A stretch of 64,000 nucleotides of DNA from Antennarius striatus (taxonomy: Eukaryota; Chordata; Actinopteri; Lophiiformes; Antennariidae): contig NC_090779.1 in NCBI RefSeq assembly GCF_040054535.1, positions 17,295,001-17,359,000 of the forward strand. The letters run 5' to 3'. Position numbers and translations under genes: made by a program. Below the pieces are notes generated by a model that was given only the letters and a program-made list of their open reading frames with translations, did not search any database and was not told the DNA's origin. The stretch's first letter is position 1, and each line of letters begins with the position of its first letter. Shown piece after piece: positions 12,724-23,644 of the stretch.

Positions 12724-15700
12724 GTTCATAAAGTAAAATAGTTATGAGAAAATTCTGAGCTCCTTCTCTACTGACTAACAAACAGTTTATTTCTACTTCC
12801 TCTGGAGTGTTTTTTTTTTTTTTCCATTTACCTGTCACTTACACAACAGTGCCGTTCACGGCCGTGAACATTACAGCTCATGATTTCTCTAATTCAATAC
12901 ATCTTCCTGCGTAGTTTGTACCTGTAAATATCTGCTGGCGTGGTGATTTTGTGAAGCTCGTGATGGGAGTGTCCATTGCTGTGGCCATTTTTCTTTTTCC
13001 TCTTCGAGTGCTCCTTCTGCTCTTTCCTTTCGCTAAACTTCAACGTTGTGTTTTTTCCTGTGTTTATCCTCACCTGGAGATGAAAAGAGAAATGAAGGAT
13101 GAGGGAAAACTCACTAAAGCATTATACAAAGATGTGACACATGCAACAAATGTTCATTAAAGTCACGCTGACCTTTTTGGGTTCGACTGTGTGAGAGAAA
13201 AAGATGGTAGGCAAACAGCTGGCTTCTTCTTCGTCATCTTCTTCCTCCTCTTTCCTGTCTGCATCAGGTGATGATTTACTATGAGGAGCGGAGGCCCAGC
13301 TGGGCTTCAGGCTCACTTCGCTGACAGGAGGTTCAGCATCTCCCTCCTTCTCCTCTTCGGAGGAAAGTGAAGATGTGTCTGCACCGTTCATGTCTGCATC
13401 TTCACCCAACCTGGAGGCCAAACATGTAAAAATCATAAAATGTGCAATTAGTGATGTGAATAAGAAAACCGCCCCAGTGTTTATGTGCATCTACCTGTCC
13501 TGCTCATCCTGTAGCTTCTCCAGCTTCTCAAGTTCATCCAACCGAGCCCACAGCTCCTCCTCAGACATGATGCCTTTTCTGTTCGGCCCATCTCCGCCCT
13601 CTTCCTTCTCCTCCTCATCCTCTTTTAGATCCAACGTAGCATCAGACTTGGGCTTCGTATTCGGCTTGTGGGCAATTCTTTGCTTTCCTGGAAAAGAAAA
13701 AAAGAATGAAAATTCCCCAACCTTCAGAAAGTCACTGTGAGCGTAGCACACATTAAAAGTATTGCTTAAAAGATTTTTTTTTTCCTTTTGATAGGTCAAA
13801 ATAATATTTTTTTTAAAAAAGACAGAAAAACAAGGCAGATAGAGTTACCTTTGGTGAGAGTGCCGCCGTTTTCGACATTTTCTCTAATGTCAACATAGTC
13901 TCCTTCACTCTAAAGAAGAAACAGAGTCAATTCATGTGTCCCCATTTATGTGTCTTACACAAAATCTATTAGATAACTGCTAGAGAAGTAACATACGGCT
14001 GACATGGTTTCCAAATTCTTCACAAAACCAACTCTGGTTTCAAAGTTTTTCATCGTCTTTGACAGATCGTCCAGTTCCCCCTTTACATCTGCAGACAAGA
14101 AATTATCATCCAAAAGTTACATTTAGAGAGTTGGAAGCTGACTTCAGAACTCAGCGGGCAAGAAATAAGATGTCTGCAGGCTGACAGAGATTTAAACAAA
14201 ACATTTAACATGACAATGACAACCAGCTGCTGAGGAGTTAAAATCGTGAACAAGTTGGGAGGAAAAAATTGAAAAATGATGACACAAACAGTTCATAATA
14301 TCTTCTGCCCTGAATACCACTCCGGATCATTACATCTTGACAACAATTAAGCCCTTTTACTAATAGCAGCAGAGGGCCCTTGTTTCCATGGCAATTGGGA
14401 GCCCCTCCAGTCAGTGCATCAACTGGAAGTGAAGAAAGGTCAAACACAGAAGGCCTGACAACTCAGCCGCTGTCTGACACATTTCAGCTAGCTATGTTTG
14501 TATTACAGCACTTAACTCTGTAATAGCAGGGTGGGCAGGGTCTGGGGGTGGGGTGGGGGGGCACATTTCTGCTTCACTAAACACTCTAATAATGTTCACA
14601 TCAGAGATCATTACTTGGGCACATTTGAGATTTTCAGATGTTAAATGAGGAACAAGGCAAATACAGTGCTGTAAGAATGTCTACACATGCAGATTTATGC
14701 ATAACCCATGTTAGAATACAGACTTCATTTGATTTTAAACTCGGACAGTTTGATTGCATTTAAAGGACCTCATCTGACCACAGATGAAAAAGTATAAAAT
14801 GTTATTATAATAGTGTATTTTCAAAAGCGGTGGCAATATGTTCCAGTTCCATGTAACATCTAAATGCAACAGCAAATGAGTGGTGCAAAGGTGCTTTGCT
14901 GCTTTAAGTGACATAAACTACCCCTCAGTTCATTAAGCATATCCCTGAAATGGACTGAATGTTTTCCACACTTCAGTTATTCCTCGGTGTTCATGCAGCT
15001 ATTGAGACCTGATGCAGCCGCCCCCTCTGCTGGACACTGGGGGCATAGCGCTGCAAGACTGCATTAAAAAATGACAAAATCCTTCCATTCCGAGGGGTCA
15101 GAACATGGGCTTACATTTCATCCTGCGTTCGACAATTTTCTGAGCCTGCTTGGCAGAGCACTTAGTAAACCAATTGTCACCAAGCAGCGCTGTGACCTCG
15201 TTGGTGTGAACCAATTTCCCAGGCATGAAGGCCAAAGAGCCGACCGGCACCTGTTCAGAGTACAGCGGGGGGAAAGGGCAGAAACAAGAAGAGGCAGGTT
15301 AAAGTTTACAGGAAGTGGATATGAAGGCAAAAAATAAAAAATAAAAGTCAGTGAGTTATAAAGACATACATATTTAGGGTCGGAATCTGTTATATAAAGA
15401 ATATTTTTTAAGATACATTAAATTATAAACTTTTGAGCTATTATATGTTAATTACAGAGTACTATATGGGGTATTATAGTCGCACTCACCATGATATCAT
15501 AGGAGAGTTGGTCTGGGAGAGTTTGAAGGCGTTCGTTCAGGGCTTCGTAGTCACCTGACACCTTCATCCTATGACAGCGTTTATTACACTGTTATCTCCA
15601 GCTAACAACTTCTTCTCATTTGAAGTTTCAGTTTCAGATTTTTTTTTTTTTTGCGTGTTTTAATTAATGTCAGATTACTACTTTCTCCAGTGTGTACACT

Positions 15701-17175
15701 GTTTATTAGATTTGTTGCATCAGTTTGGCTGAATTCACACTCAACCTTCAAAGTGAACTAGTTCAAGGCAGACATTTTGATATGTCACAACAAAAAAAAT
15801 ATACAAGATAAAACCGATGGCTAGATTCCAATCAGTTCACACAGTTTCAGGATCTCGGTACTGAAGATGATGGCTTCATGTCACTTTAGAGTCTATAACA
15901 AGTCTGGTGCTCTGACTAAAAGAACTGCTGTGTCTTTACAAAAGCAACACACGACCAATACCATTGCATAATAAATAAAGATAAGCTGTCGAGTAAACAG
16001 CAAACAAGAGTTCAAATACATGACTAAGCCTCTGTGGACAGGATCACAGAAAAAAATACATATTTCAATGTGGATTTACAAGAATCACTACAATAATTCA
16101 AAGCAGAACAGATCTACATTTGATTCAGCAGATGTTTCTGGCTCCAAATTTATTTAGAAAGAAAAATTCTGCGGATTGCATTTCAAACCTTGAACATATG
16201 ATCTCCGTTATCATCTGGGATCCAAGCCTTTTCTGTTGGAGGCTTGAAACCTCGTCTGTTTTTTCATTCATGGTTTTCTAGTATCTGATGGATTTTACGA
16301 CCTGCTTTGAAATGACTGACACCCATCAATAACACAGGGTGGCGCCAGATCTGGTGAGTTTCTGTCATCAATTTAAATGGGAGGGTAGAACACAGCGAAC
16401 TCAGCCTCGGCCTTTTAACATTGCTTTCGGCCTCCAAAGGAACTCCGCTGCAACGCATGACTGATAAATCGTGTGACCATGGCAACTCCTACTGCCAAAA
16501 TCACACATTGAAGCGCAGCAAAGTTGCATTCTATGGGAAGAATTGTCTGGTATGACCTTCTAATTTAGCACATACCCTGCGCCCTCAGTAGGATGCTTGT
16601 GGAGAACACAACCACCATTCAAGTTACTAATAGCACACGTACGGTACTTTGTTTTTCTGGAGTGACATGTCAAAATGCCTGCTGTGGGAAAAAAAAAAAA
16701 AGCTTGTTGGTACACAAAAGCTGACGTCACCCAATTCCCATCATCGCTCTCTTCCAACTAAAACTTGAGCAAAGACCTTACGGACTGAGCAGAACAAATG
16801 AGACAAAGTGAAAAAGAGAGATTCTTCAGGTGTTCTGTCTCCTGAAAATTCTCCTTTGTTCTGCTGAAATTTTGTACTTGGAAAACAGGCTAATTATGGC
16901 ACGCTCGAAACAAACACCACTGAATGGTCAGCAAGTGTCTAACTTGTCGTTTTTGACAAGAACCTGCACATAAAAATTTAATAGAATAAATAGGAGTGGA
17001 TAATAATGACAATTCATTTAATGTTATTTCCACAATTAATTGTATTTATAAAAGTATCACTCAGAGTCAAGCAGAGCTTTAAAAGATAAGATTTAAAAAA
17101 AAAACACAGCTTGCAAAGGTTGTGCAGAAAACAAAGTAAACTATCAGAGCAAACTTGGACTTGACATGTGTAAAT

Positions 17176-17223
<48 letters not shown>

Positions 17224-18123
17224 TAAATGAAGCTGGTGTTGCTTTGAGTGACATCATATTTGCTAAAGTACTCAAAAACAAACAACAAGTACAGAAAATG
17301 TTCTCCATCACTACTGACACAGCTCAGGGGACTCCTCATGCTTACCAGTGCTGAATCCGACTATCACAGTCTTTCACCACCTGTTTCAAAGGACAAATTG
17401 TTTCATTATGAATCGTGCAGACATTTGTACAAGTTACACAATCTTGTGATGAGGGTGTAACTAACTTCGGTGACTTTTTGATCTCCCCCAGTGCACATTA
17501 GTCTTTCTGTTCAAATCAATCGACAATCGGGACAAGCAGGAACGGACATGACCTCCTAGCAGCGGAAGTAGGAGAGGACGGCCACCACGTGGTGGGGCTA
17601 CGGCCACGGTTATGGACATCTGTCACAAATACTAGCAGGACGACATTATGAGTTGTGCACCATCAAGAAAAACTAGTTTGATTTCAATTTTTTTAAACGC
17701 CACTGATTCTTAAATTAACGTGGGGGGGCGTGGGGGGGTGGGTGTAGATCTGCCTGAAACCAGCAGCAGACATGAGCACAAGGAAACTAAACACACCTCC
17801 AGAAAGAAAAGAAAAAATGTCCTGAACAACAGCTACAAGTTGTTCAGCCACGGAGGACAGACGCTTCTCGGAGAGACGCGCCGATGCGAGGTGTTCGTTA
17901 CAGCGATCGGAGGTGGGGGTGACTGTACACCGGGGGGGGGTTCGGTGGATCCACTCGGGTTCCGGATCCGTTACTTCGGTCAGCCGCTGGATGCCTTTTG
18001 GCTAACGGTCGATCGCCGGACAAAGTGTTCGCTATCAGATCGATTCATTACCTTCTCGTGTTCCTCTCGGAGCCTGGCAACCCCGTGGAGACGGTCTCTG
18101 TTCGTGATTCCGTCCTCCTCCAT
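11502..18123 (-). CDS. uri1: URI1, unconventional prefoldin RPB5 interactor (complete, 11 coding exons)
   Basis: Joined minus-strand exons are 18123-18052, 17380-17346, 15568-15490, 15250-15115, 14088-13997, 13909-13849, 13687-13495, 13410-13173, 13073-12922, 12034-11794 and 11690-11502. All junctions are GT-AG, phases agree throughout, and the sum is 1488 nt (495 aa plus stop; human URI1 is about 535 aa). URI1 is an alpha-class prefoldin-like subunit of the R2TP/prefoldin-like complex that binds RPB5 and helps assemble RNA polymerases; it is also a TOR/S6K target. Visible landmarks are the N-terminal coiled coil (VARLREEHEK, residues 15-24), the motif AFMPGKLVHTNEV near residues 69-81, a charged segment ELWARLDELEKLEKLQDE, a long acidic run around residues 240-280, TPADIYR near 347-353, the basophilic site RSRENS (Ser378, an RxRxxS context like the known S6K1 site), and the conserved C-terminus KRVSKFKAARLQQ. 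The start ATG has A at -3 and G at +4. Confidence 0.96.
11794..12034 (-). CDS. uri1: uri1 exon 10
   Basis: The exon encodes LFVDVRNGEPIPRKSILK, then SRSRENSVCSDTSESSAAD and a Ser/Asp-rich tail. The RSRENS site matches the basophilic-kinase context phosphorylated in mammalian URI. The acceptor is TTTTTCAG and the donor GAG|GTAAAC. Confidence 0.96.
12684..12720. repeat. (CA)n microsatellite in uri1 intron
   Basis: About 18 uninterrupted CA units lie between uri1 exons 9 and 10. Confidence 0.95.
12922..13073 (-). CDS. uri1: uri1 exon 9
   Basis: The exon encodes VRINTGKNTTLKFSERK, a basic/His-rich stretch (KRKKKNGHSNGHSHH), and ITTPADIYR. The acceptor is CATCTCCAG and the donor TACAG|GTACAA. 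Confidence 0.94.
13173..13410 (-). CDS. uri1: uri1 exon 8
   Basis: A low-complexity Ser/Glu/Asp-rich segment (EEEKEGDAEPP, KEEEEDDEEE) is followed by the conserved FFSHTVEPKK. The acceptor is CCTCCAG and the donor AAG|GTCAGC. Confidence 0.93.
13495..13687 (-). CDS. uri1: uri1 exon 7
   Basis: The exon encodes GKQRIAHKPNTKPKSDA, an acidic linker, and SEEELWARLDELEKLEKL. By homology this falls in the region that contacts RPB5. The donor is GACAG|GTAGAT. Confidence 0.94.
13849..13909 (-). CDS. uri1: uri1 exon 6
   Basis: The exon encodes SEGDYVDIREN, then VENGGTLTK. GDYVDIRE is a URI1 signature. The acceptor is TTCTTTAG and the donor AAAG|GTAACT. Confidence 0.92.
13997..14088 (-). CDS. uri1: uri1 exon 5
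   Basis: The exon encodes VKGELDDLSKTMKNFETRV, then GFVKNLETMSA, the second long helix of the prefoldin-like domain. The acceptor is CTGCAG and the donor GCC|GTATGT. Confidence 0.93.
15115..15250 (-). CDS. uri1: uri1 exon 4
   Basis: The exon encodes VPVGSLAFMPGKLVHTNEV, then LLGDNWF and CSAKQAQKIVERRMK, the most conserved prefoldin-fold segment. The acceptor is CTGAACAG and the donor AAAT|GTAAGC, giving a split Tyr codon with exon 5. Confidence 0.95.
15490..15568 (-). CDS. uri1: uri1 exon 3
   Basis: The exon encodes MKVSGDYEALNERLQTLP and then DQLSYDIM, part of the prefoldin coiled coil. The acceptor is CATAG and the donor ATG|GTGAGT. Confidence 0.93.
17179..17221. repeat. (CA)n microsatellite in uri1 intron 2
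   Basis: About 21 CA units lie between uri1 exons 2 and 3, roughly 125 bp beyond the micro-exon. Confidence 0.95.
17346..17380 (-). CDS. uri1: uri1 exon 2, a 35-nt micro-exon
   Basis: The exon encodes VVKDCDSRIQHW, which aligns with the conserved VVTNCQERIQHW of vertebrate URI1. It is flanked by TTTGAAACAG upstream and GTAAGC downstream. It enters in phase 0 and leaves in phase 2, completing the Trp codon with the first base of exon 3. Confidence 0.9.
18052..18123 (-). CDS. uri1: uri1 coding exon 1 (residues 1-24)
   Basis: The exon encodes MEEDGITNRD and ends in the conserved VARLREEHEK. The donor is GAGAAG|GTAATG, phase 0. The start lies in a strong Kozak context (AACAATGG). Confidence 0.92.
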
Positions 18124-18470
18124 TGTTAACTCAGTGACAACAGGAGTATGTTGTGTGGCCCAGAAGCTGAGCTCAGGGTTTGTTGTGAGTCCTAAAGAAG
18201 TGTTTATGAACGCAGCAGTAGCTGTTCCTGAGGCCCGTTCCGGTCGTCTTCATCAAGGAGACAGTGCTAGTGATCCTCCCTGTCCCCAGTGATACCATCT
18301 CACACGCTCATTTCAGGATTTCTGCATGATTTCCAAAAATATTCACGGTTTCGATATTCCCAAGGTTGGCAAATAGTCCCCCAGTTGTCTCGCATCGACC
18401 TGCACGTCAGTGTGACGTCAAAACAACAGGATTTACACCGGAACTTCCGTTCTGACGTGTCAGAATAAAA
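18124..18470 (-). promoter_or_regulatory. uri1 5' UTR and promoter with CRE and ETS-like sites
   Basis: Upstream of the uri1 ATG is a CpG-containing region. It includes a full palindromic CRE (TGACGTCA, 18413-18420), a symmetric ETS-like element (CCGGAACTTCCG, 18439-18450) and a second CRE half-site (TGACGTG, 18454-18460). CRE plus ETS is usual for TATA-less housekeeping promoters. The exact transcription start cannot be read from the sequence. Confidence 0.5.
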
Positions 18471-18715
18471 CACTTTTTAGTCCGTGTTTTGTTTTTTGTG
18501 TTTTTTTCAATCTTGAAATGCATACTTTTGCCAGCAAATTTGCTTTGGTACTCTATGTGCTTTGAAAATAACAATTATTATGTGCTTCTTATTAGCTTTA
18601 AGAATTAATCTTAATTAAAGCAGTAATAAAACTAGGCAGTCAGAGACTGCGAGAATGACACCCCTTAATTCAAAATTTTATCATAAAGACCCATGATCCA
18701 ACATGTAACTGGTGC

Positions 18716-18970
18716 ATTCTATTTGTCATGAAGTTTCAGAGATGTGTACCTAAAAAAGTATAAAAGTGAAATGTGACCTTGACCTAGTTTTTCAAGGTCA
18801 AGATTATGACCTACTTTTCATCCCCTCGCCTCCCTGAATATAATGCATTTTGTTTCGTCTTTCTATCTTATTTGGTTCCTGAGATATGTGCAAAAATATC
18901 TCAGGATAGAAAATATCTCAGACCATAGATCAAAGCACTAGCTTTGGTCAAGGTTGGTGCAAAACATAGA
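18716..18970. repeat. Interspersed repeat family A, copy 2 (inverted relative to copy 1)
   Basis: The blocks gacctagtttttcaaggtca and tttcatcccctcgcctccc, then tttgtttcgtctttctatct, are the reverse complement of blocks at 9170-9260. The piece tttcagagatgtgtaccta is the reverse complement of a piece near 38385. Confidence 0.7.
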
Positions 18971-20950
18971 AATGCATGATGCAAAAGAACAAAACCAAAG
19001 ACTCAAACACACAAACCCAATACTAATACACAAAACCGATACACAAAACCAATACACAATAAACAGATATATACAGGTATGTACAGTGAGGTAATAAATA
19101 TATTAAAATACTGTAGAAAATATAAAATTATAAATATATCCAGAGCAGACTCTTCAAGGACATTTGTGGAGAATGCTCAGGATGTAATGTTCCCCATTCA
19201 CTCAACCAACCCATCGGGTTTTTAATTGTGATGGCGCGGTCCTCAGGAACTGGACACACATGAGATGATGGCGCAGCTCAGTACCGTCTCAGATGATGGA
19301 AATGATGGCTCAAGTCAAGTGTCAATTCAGAAGTGTGGTGAAATACAGTTCGGTCATATCTTTGAGGGTATTCAAAATGATGAGAGTTGAACTAACACCT
19401 TCTTCTCTTTATCACAGAAGAATCATGATAAAGAAACTTCTAAGGCCTCTTTTTTTTCATTTTCTTCATTTATTTCAGGCAAGGCGAGGAAGGAAAAAAA
19501 AAGCAACTAAATAAGCAAAGCACATACAATTCTGCCTGAAAAGGAGTAGGAAGAAAACTTATAGCGTAAGTATATCATCTTACTGTTGATATGGTTTTAT
19601 ATTCTATTTATGTGACATATGTGTGTAATAGCAACCGGACATTCTAATAAAAATAATTTTAAACCAAAGTAGTTATTAAACCAAGGTAGTTATTTGTAGT
19701 TAATTCCTATCTAAATCCTTTGGTGGCAAATAACAATTTAGCATGCGTTAAAATATGATCACATTTTCCCGTTTGCTCTAATGTTGTTGAAGTATTTTGT
19801 ATTCAACATGAGATAAAAACATAAACGAGGTCTGTGAATGTTATTTGTACTGTCCTTCTTCAGCCTGGGTTCATGCTCTTATTTTGATGGTATCGTACAG
19901 TTTCCTCCGTTTATCCACCACATTGAAGACACTTGACGGCGTTCCCGAGTGTACCGTGGTGCACTCTGGGTAAATGCGAACACTTACACTTCTGTTTACA
20001 CTTGCCAAACTGGAAGAAGCCAAAATCCTGCACAGTAACACAATGAAAATCGTGACAATTTCCGTTTGTTTCGTTAAAACCACAACATGACATGTCATCC
20101 CCGGATGACACGCACAACCTCCTGTGGATGTGCGTCTCATTCTCATGAGACAATTTATTGATGCATTCATTATGTCCGTAAAGTAGCCCATTTAATAAAG
20201 GTAGACCAGTCATCTGTAGGTAATTTATCACTCAAACAATGCGTCGACGATGATTTTAAACACAATTACTGTATGCTGTATTCAATCGACCGCTTCACCC
20301 TCCCCTCTCCAGAGGTGTTGGAGTCTGATGCGTTTAAAGACTGTTGGAAATATCGAAAATTCATGGCAAAGATCAAGGGATGACGAGGGTTCTTCTTTCT
20401 TTCTTTCTTTCTTTTGCTCGTGAACAGCCGTCTATCTATTTTTTTCCTCAATTCATAATTTGATAATGCTAGTACATCATTCCAATAAATAAGTCATTTT
20501 TCTTGCAAAATGAAAGGGAACAATCATTCATCAAATTAAATGTCTTTTTTGTTATTTATTTAATTCAAATATCTGCTTAGAATTTGAGTCGATCATAATA
20601 ATTTCCTGGTAGGTCATGTTAATCAGTGGCACATGAGACGTAATCCAATGAATTTGTAAATGTCACCACTAGAGGCCACTATTGGTACTATGAGTTTTAA
20701 TGTACAGTATGGTTACACAGTACAGTACTGTACTGTATTTTCACTGTGTATGACAGAGGTCATGTTTTAAATTTAGCAACGAACCTTCACACAACCACTG
20801 AGATAATTTTTTTTCAATTCAGCATTGAGTAAGTATTGAAAATTCACTCGCAAATTTGTTTAGTGTCCACAAATCTACAATAGGGCTGCAGTAGTTCAGT
20901 CAGACTTTGCCTTTTATGAGTGTGTGTGTGTGTGTGTGTGTGGGGGGGGG
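18971..20950. other. Spacer between uri1 and c19orf12, no gene seen
   Basis: No coding gene is supported. It contains A-rich tracts near 19000-19060, an open region at 19870-20240 with no recognisable product, a 20-bp perfect palindrome at 20717-20736, and a (GT)n/G-run at 20921-20950. CCNE1, which lies between URI1 and C19orf12 in humans, is not visible. Confidence 0.45.
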
Positions 20951-20951
20951 G

Positions 20952-22090
20952 TGGTAATCATGTATGACTTTAAAAGTTGCTGTGAATTAGCGATTGAGTG
21001 CTAAGGTAAAATAAAGCCATTTTTGACATTTAAATACAAAGGATGATATGAGATCCAATTGTTTGCATGAAAAACATTTTTGTAAAAATGTCTTCAGTTA
21101 GAGCAGGATTTGAACATCATTTACTGTAAGTGTATTTAAACCTTTTTTGAGCCACAGCACTTTTTTCACTGAAGTAAAAATCACGAGGCACACCACCAAA
21201 CTAAAATCTTACAAAATCACACTTGGGAGCCAAATACAATATATATGTAGTCTCTCAACTATATTTACACTAATTCAGTGTGAAACCTGGGCCTGTTTAT
21301 AATCTGCAATATAATAGAACGACCACTGCTGTGGCTCCATCAGCAAAGACACTCGTGTAGTTTTTCCCACAGAATTCTTCCTGTTCTAATGTGACCAAAA
21401 AAACTTCTCTCCTGTTAATTTTTCTGGTAATACCTTGCAAAAAAGGAAATTTTCTCAGATGGTGTATTCATCCACAAAACTCACATTGGACAAGAGTTGA
21501 GCACGTTTAATATCTGTGGATTTGTTAAGTTGCAATGTAAATTCCTCACTAATCCGTATCTTGTCCAAAAACATATGAATACATCTGGTAATTGTACTAT
21601 CTGAAGTACTTTGGTCATTTCTCTGACTGCTTAAGGGCCAAGCATCTCATTTACAATAGATTTGCAGGTAGGCGGCATACACGGCGCTGCCACAGTGAGG
21701 GACTTTTTTTTTTTTTAAATGTAAAAAGGACAGGGAAATTGGCTACCGGTGTAAAAATTTTGCCAAATCAAACATGCGAATCAAACCAATGACTTCCATA
21801 CTGGATCGGTTGAGGCCCGAGTTAACAACAACCACCATCGGTGCTGTTGACCTACAGGGCGCCGGTGAAAATTGGACTACTGTTGGTCGAAGGAGGAGAT
21901 GAGGAGAGTATATCTGTAGCAATATTTATCTTGCTGCTGTCATTACTGATGATCGTCTGCTTGACTTCCTGAGAAAAACATTTCTTTCACTGAAAGTAAC
22001 AGATGTGCATCCATCCATCTTCTGAACTGCATCATCCGCTGTCACGGGTCCCTGGGATCTAGAGCCCATCCCAGCTGGCTTATGTGTGTG
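20952..22090 (+). repeat. Direct repeat D, left copy
   Basis: From taatcatgtatgactttaaa onward this matches the segment beginning at 26597 with few differences for several hundred bases. It includes aggtaaaataaag, the phrase gagccacagcacttttttca and gaacgaccactgctgtggct. The match resumes at the far end (gtctgcttgactt, then cagatgtgcatccatc, cccatcccagctggctta). The middle differs: this copy carries a LINE-like piece at about 21800-21905. It could be a tandem duplication including the c19orf12 3' flank, or two insertions of one mobile element. Confidence 0.85.
21800..21905 (+). mobile_element. Possible 5' fragment of an RTE-type LINE
   Basis: The sequence ctgttgacctacagggcgcc, then tactgttggtcgaaggagga, resembles the leading part of RTE-clade retrotransposons abundant in fish. 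It interrupts the left copy of direct repeat D. Recognition is from memory of the family, so confidence is limited. Confidence 0.35.
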
Positions 22091-22780
22091 TTTGTTTCAA
22101 CCTGTATGCGTGCAAAAATAGTTGAGCAAAAAAAAAAAAAAAAAAAAAGAATTTCTCAATGCACTGAGAGATTACTAAAGTACTGTAGTTCTTCTTCTAA
22201 ATAATACCTGCTTTCATAATTAGAATTAGTTAATTAAAACATAACCAAAAAACCAATGTTTTACTCGTGAATCTATAATTGTGTTGGTGTATTTGGAGCC
22301 ATACATGTGGGTATGGCTGTAAATACATGTTTGTATGCATGTATGTACAGTATATATGCAGACAGAATAAGACAGAGTAATACTGTACATGGATTTTGAG
22401 GGAATAGCCAGTACATTGTCTGTTTCCTGGGATATTTAGTACAACTGTGTCTTGGTACTTTTGACTGCACTGAGTTTTTCATGTTACAAACATAAATAAT
22501 TACAAAGCATGAGTTTAAAATAGTTTGACAAATAACCAGCATCTGTCATAGTGCGAGGTAATATTGTTTCAAGAGGAAATTGTATTAGTTATGATGCCCC
22601 CCTCCCAAAAAAAAGAAAACAAACCAAATAACAAACCACATTTAAAAAATAACCTTTTTAGCTACAGATTTAATTCGTTTCTACTAGTTATGTAACGAAA
22701 AAAAAAAACTTTTTAATGCATTAAAAAAATGCATGCGATCAAGAAAATTAAAAAAAAATAAAAATCATGCGAAAAAAATC
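22091..22780. other. A/T-rich spacer, no gene seen
   Basis: Long A tracts (22126-22148, 22697-22708) and no supported ORF. Confidence 0.45.
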
Positions 22781-22784
22781 ATAC

Positions 22785-23040
22785 GATCACGTGATATTTT
22801 TGGTGACGTCTTACCTCATGACGAACAGAAGATAAATATAAACTTCCGTGTGTTTATTTTCTGGACAGGAAGGGTAGGTTCCGATTAGACGACTGCTCTT
22901 GAACGCAGCATTTACTTTAGCTACCATCAGGCTTTTCGGCTAGAATCACGACAGTGCAGGAATCGGGACTGATCTGCAGGGTAGCAGCTGAGTGGGTGCG
23001 CTGTCAGCAACTACTGATGAGGATTTCTGAACATCGTCAG
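22785..23040 (+). promoter_or_regulatory. Probable c19orf12 promoter and non-coding exon 1
   Basis: A palindromic E-box TCACGTGA (22787-22794) and a CRE-like TGACGTCT near 22804 precede a stretch with more CpG than its surroundings. That stretch ends in a candidate donor, ATCGTCAG|GTACTG at 23040. Joined to the acceptor at 25150, it gives an mRNA in which the first c19orf12 codon follows one base into exon 2. Exon limits are inferred; the donor is weaker than consensus. Confidence 0.45.
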
Positions 23041-23577
23041 GTACTGACTGTAATTTTATTTTTAATTGTATTTTACTTATATGATTAAACAGAGGAGTTT
23101 TTCGTTGAATGGTTAATTCCTTTTTACCGGCTTCTGTCGGGACGTGAACCGTCTGCTGTCGCCTCATGATGTTTCCTGATGCCGTCAGTTTCATCAGACT
23201 GCTGATAGCCACAGATTACATCAGTATTAAATCTTTTCTGGGCCTTCTCAGCATTCCCTTATTTTATACTGTAATGTGTGGCAGCGGCCAAATTGTTGAT
23301 TTCAGAATAATTAGGAACAAAAAAAATGTGATTTATATTATTGTCTATAAAAGGTTCATATCTACCTAAATTTATCAATGCACAGTATTGGGGAAAAATG
23401 ACATCACAGTATATTATTTTTTGCAATCTAGATGAATGTAAGTAAGCAATTACAATTTTTACTATTATTTTTATGTAGCATAATAATGTTATTAATCACT
23501 TAGTACTATTTTGTAGATGTCTGAACGGCAGTAGCTGCCAAAAAACACTATCATAAAACGTTTAAACTAGATTGAAT

Positions 23578-23581
<4 letters not shown>

Positions 23582-23640
<59 letters not shown>
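23582..23640. repeat. (AT)n microsatellite in c19orf12 intron 1
   Basis: About 29 AT units occur without interruption; the run could form cruciforms. Confidence 0.95.

Positions 23641-23644
<4 letters not shown>

Noticed and set aside
17720-18292. 190-codon plus-strand frame over the uri1 promoter
   Set aside because: It lies antisense to uri1 exon 1 and the GC-rich promoter; composition is unlike a protein and nothing in it is recognisable.
19871-20231. Two overlapping 106-codon minus-strand frames
   Set aside because: Cys-rich and superficially gene-like, but no known domain, no supported splice partners and two competing frames. Kept only as context for the ZNF143-like site.
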